A DNA stretch of 5,212 nucleotides from JBBSEX01 sp038239345 (lineage in GTDB: Bacteria > Acidobacteriota > Terriglobia > Bryobacterales > Bryobacteraceae), in NCBI GenBank assembly GCA_038239345.1, contig JBBSEX010000122.1, positions 1 through 5,212 of the forward strand. The letters are read 5' to 3'. Numbering within the stretch: position 1 is the first letter of the stretch; each line of letters opens with the position of its first letter. Under the pieces are notes generated by a model. That model saw nothing but the letters and a program-made list of their open reading frames with translations, made no database searches and was not told the origin of the DNA. The position numbers and the translations under genes were made by a program. This document shows positions 4,958-5,212 of the stretch, piece by piece.

Positions 4958-5212
4958 TGCGCTAAGTCCCTTACAGACGGTGCGCCAGGATAAGCCTGGC
5001 TGATCTTGTGAACTGAAAGGAGTTCACCATGTAAATTGCCTGTTCGTACATGTATCCCAGCAAGCGCGAGATGGAGCAATCCATCTGGCGAAGCCTTGGT
5101 ATGGGCGAACACGCGAGCCGCAATGCAAATAAACCGGATTCGGCCACGTTAAGAAAACGGAAGCGGCCAGTCCGCCGACTAGGATGAAGCCTGACATCAG
5201 CGGGGAAGTAAT
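4958..5212. other. Degenerate sequence upstream of the rhamnosidase fragment
   Basis: No frame is convincing across this stretch. On the minus strand, ATG 5197 opens 57 codons starting with a hydrophobic segment (MSGFILVGGLAASVFLTW). It could be a signal or membrane segment, but it then degrades into Cys/Trp-rich chance sequence. A second minus frame contains LGYMYEQAIYMVNSFQFTR and stops near 4969. These may be scraps of one frameshifted gene or of the missing rhamnosidase front end; I cannot decide. Confidence 0.3.

Overview
The window looks like a decaying accessory region of a large, moderately GC-rich soil bacterial genome. An Acidobacteriota (Solibacter/Bryobacter-like) host is the best guess. 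It rests on the style of the phage-type methylase and small HTH proteins, and on a GH78 alpha-L-rhamnosidase fragment lying next to an Oar/TonB-type outer-membrane receptor fragment. This is recognition from memory, not a search result. Almost every recognisable gene is on the minus strand and is broken.

Layout (plus-strand coordinates). 1-94: probable end of an insertion sequence. 86-193 (-): N-terminal stub of a small basic coiled-coil protein, cut off by that IS. 199-600 (-): intact HTH protein resembling a phage terminase small subunit. 629-2270 (-): ParB-domain/N4-N6 DNA methyltransferase pseudogene with three separate lesions: a nonsense codon, a one-base frameshift and an inserted 354-bp miniature element (1877-2230). 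2205-2549 and 2540-2908 (-): two unrecognised ORFs overlapping head to tail upstream of the methylase. Together these form the remnant of one minus-strand operon, probably the DNA modification/packaging end of a prophage or phage-derived island.

2958-3853: about 900 bp without a convincing gene. It holds a long imperfect hairpin, an isolated promoter-like sequence, a cluster of three TGATACTAAA-type direct repeats and a perfect 16-bp palindrome. 3854-4000 (+): possible 48-residue single-pass membrane protein, weakly supported.

4037-4957 (-): the front part of an alpha-L-rhamnosidase (Bac_rhamnosid_N domain) joined directly to the C-terminal barrel end of a TonB-dependent-receptor-like protein, with further frameshifts. 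4958-5212 is degenerate sequence with no gene I can defend.

The best result is the miniature transposable element. It has an exact 8-bp target duplication (AAAAGATA at 1869-1876 and 2231-2238) and 24-bp terminal inverted repeats (19 of 24 matching). Removing it with one duplication copy rejoins the methylase reading frame exactly, from ...DKLIF to YARNPRKN.... I see no intact new multi-gene system; the window mainly records how a phage-like operon was broken up.
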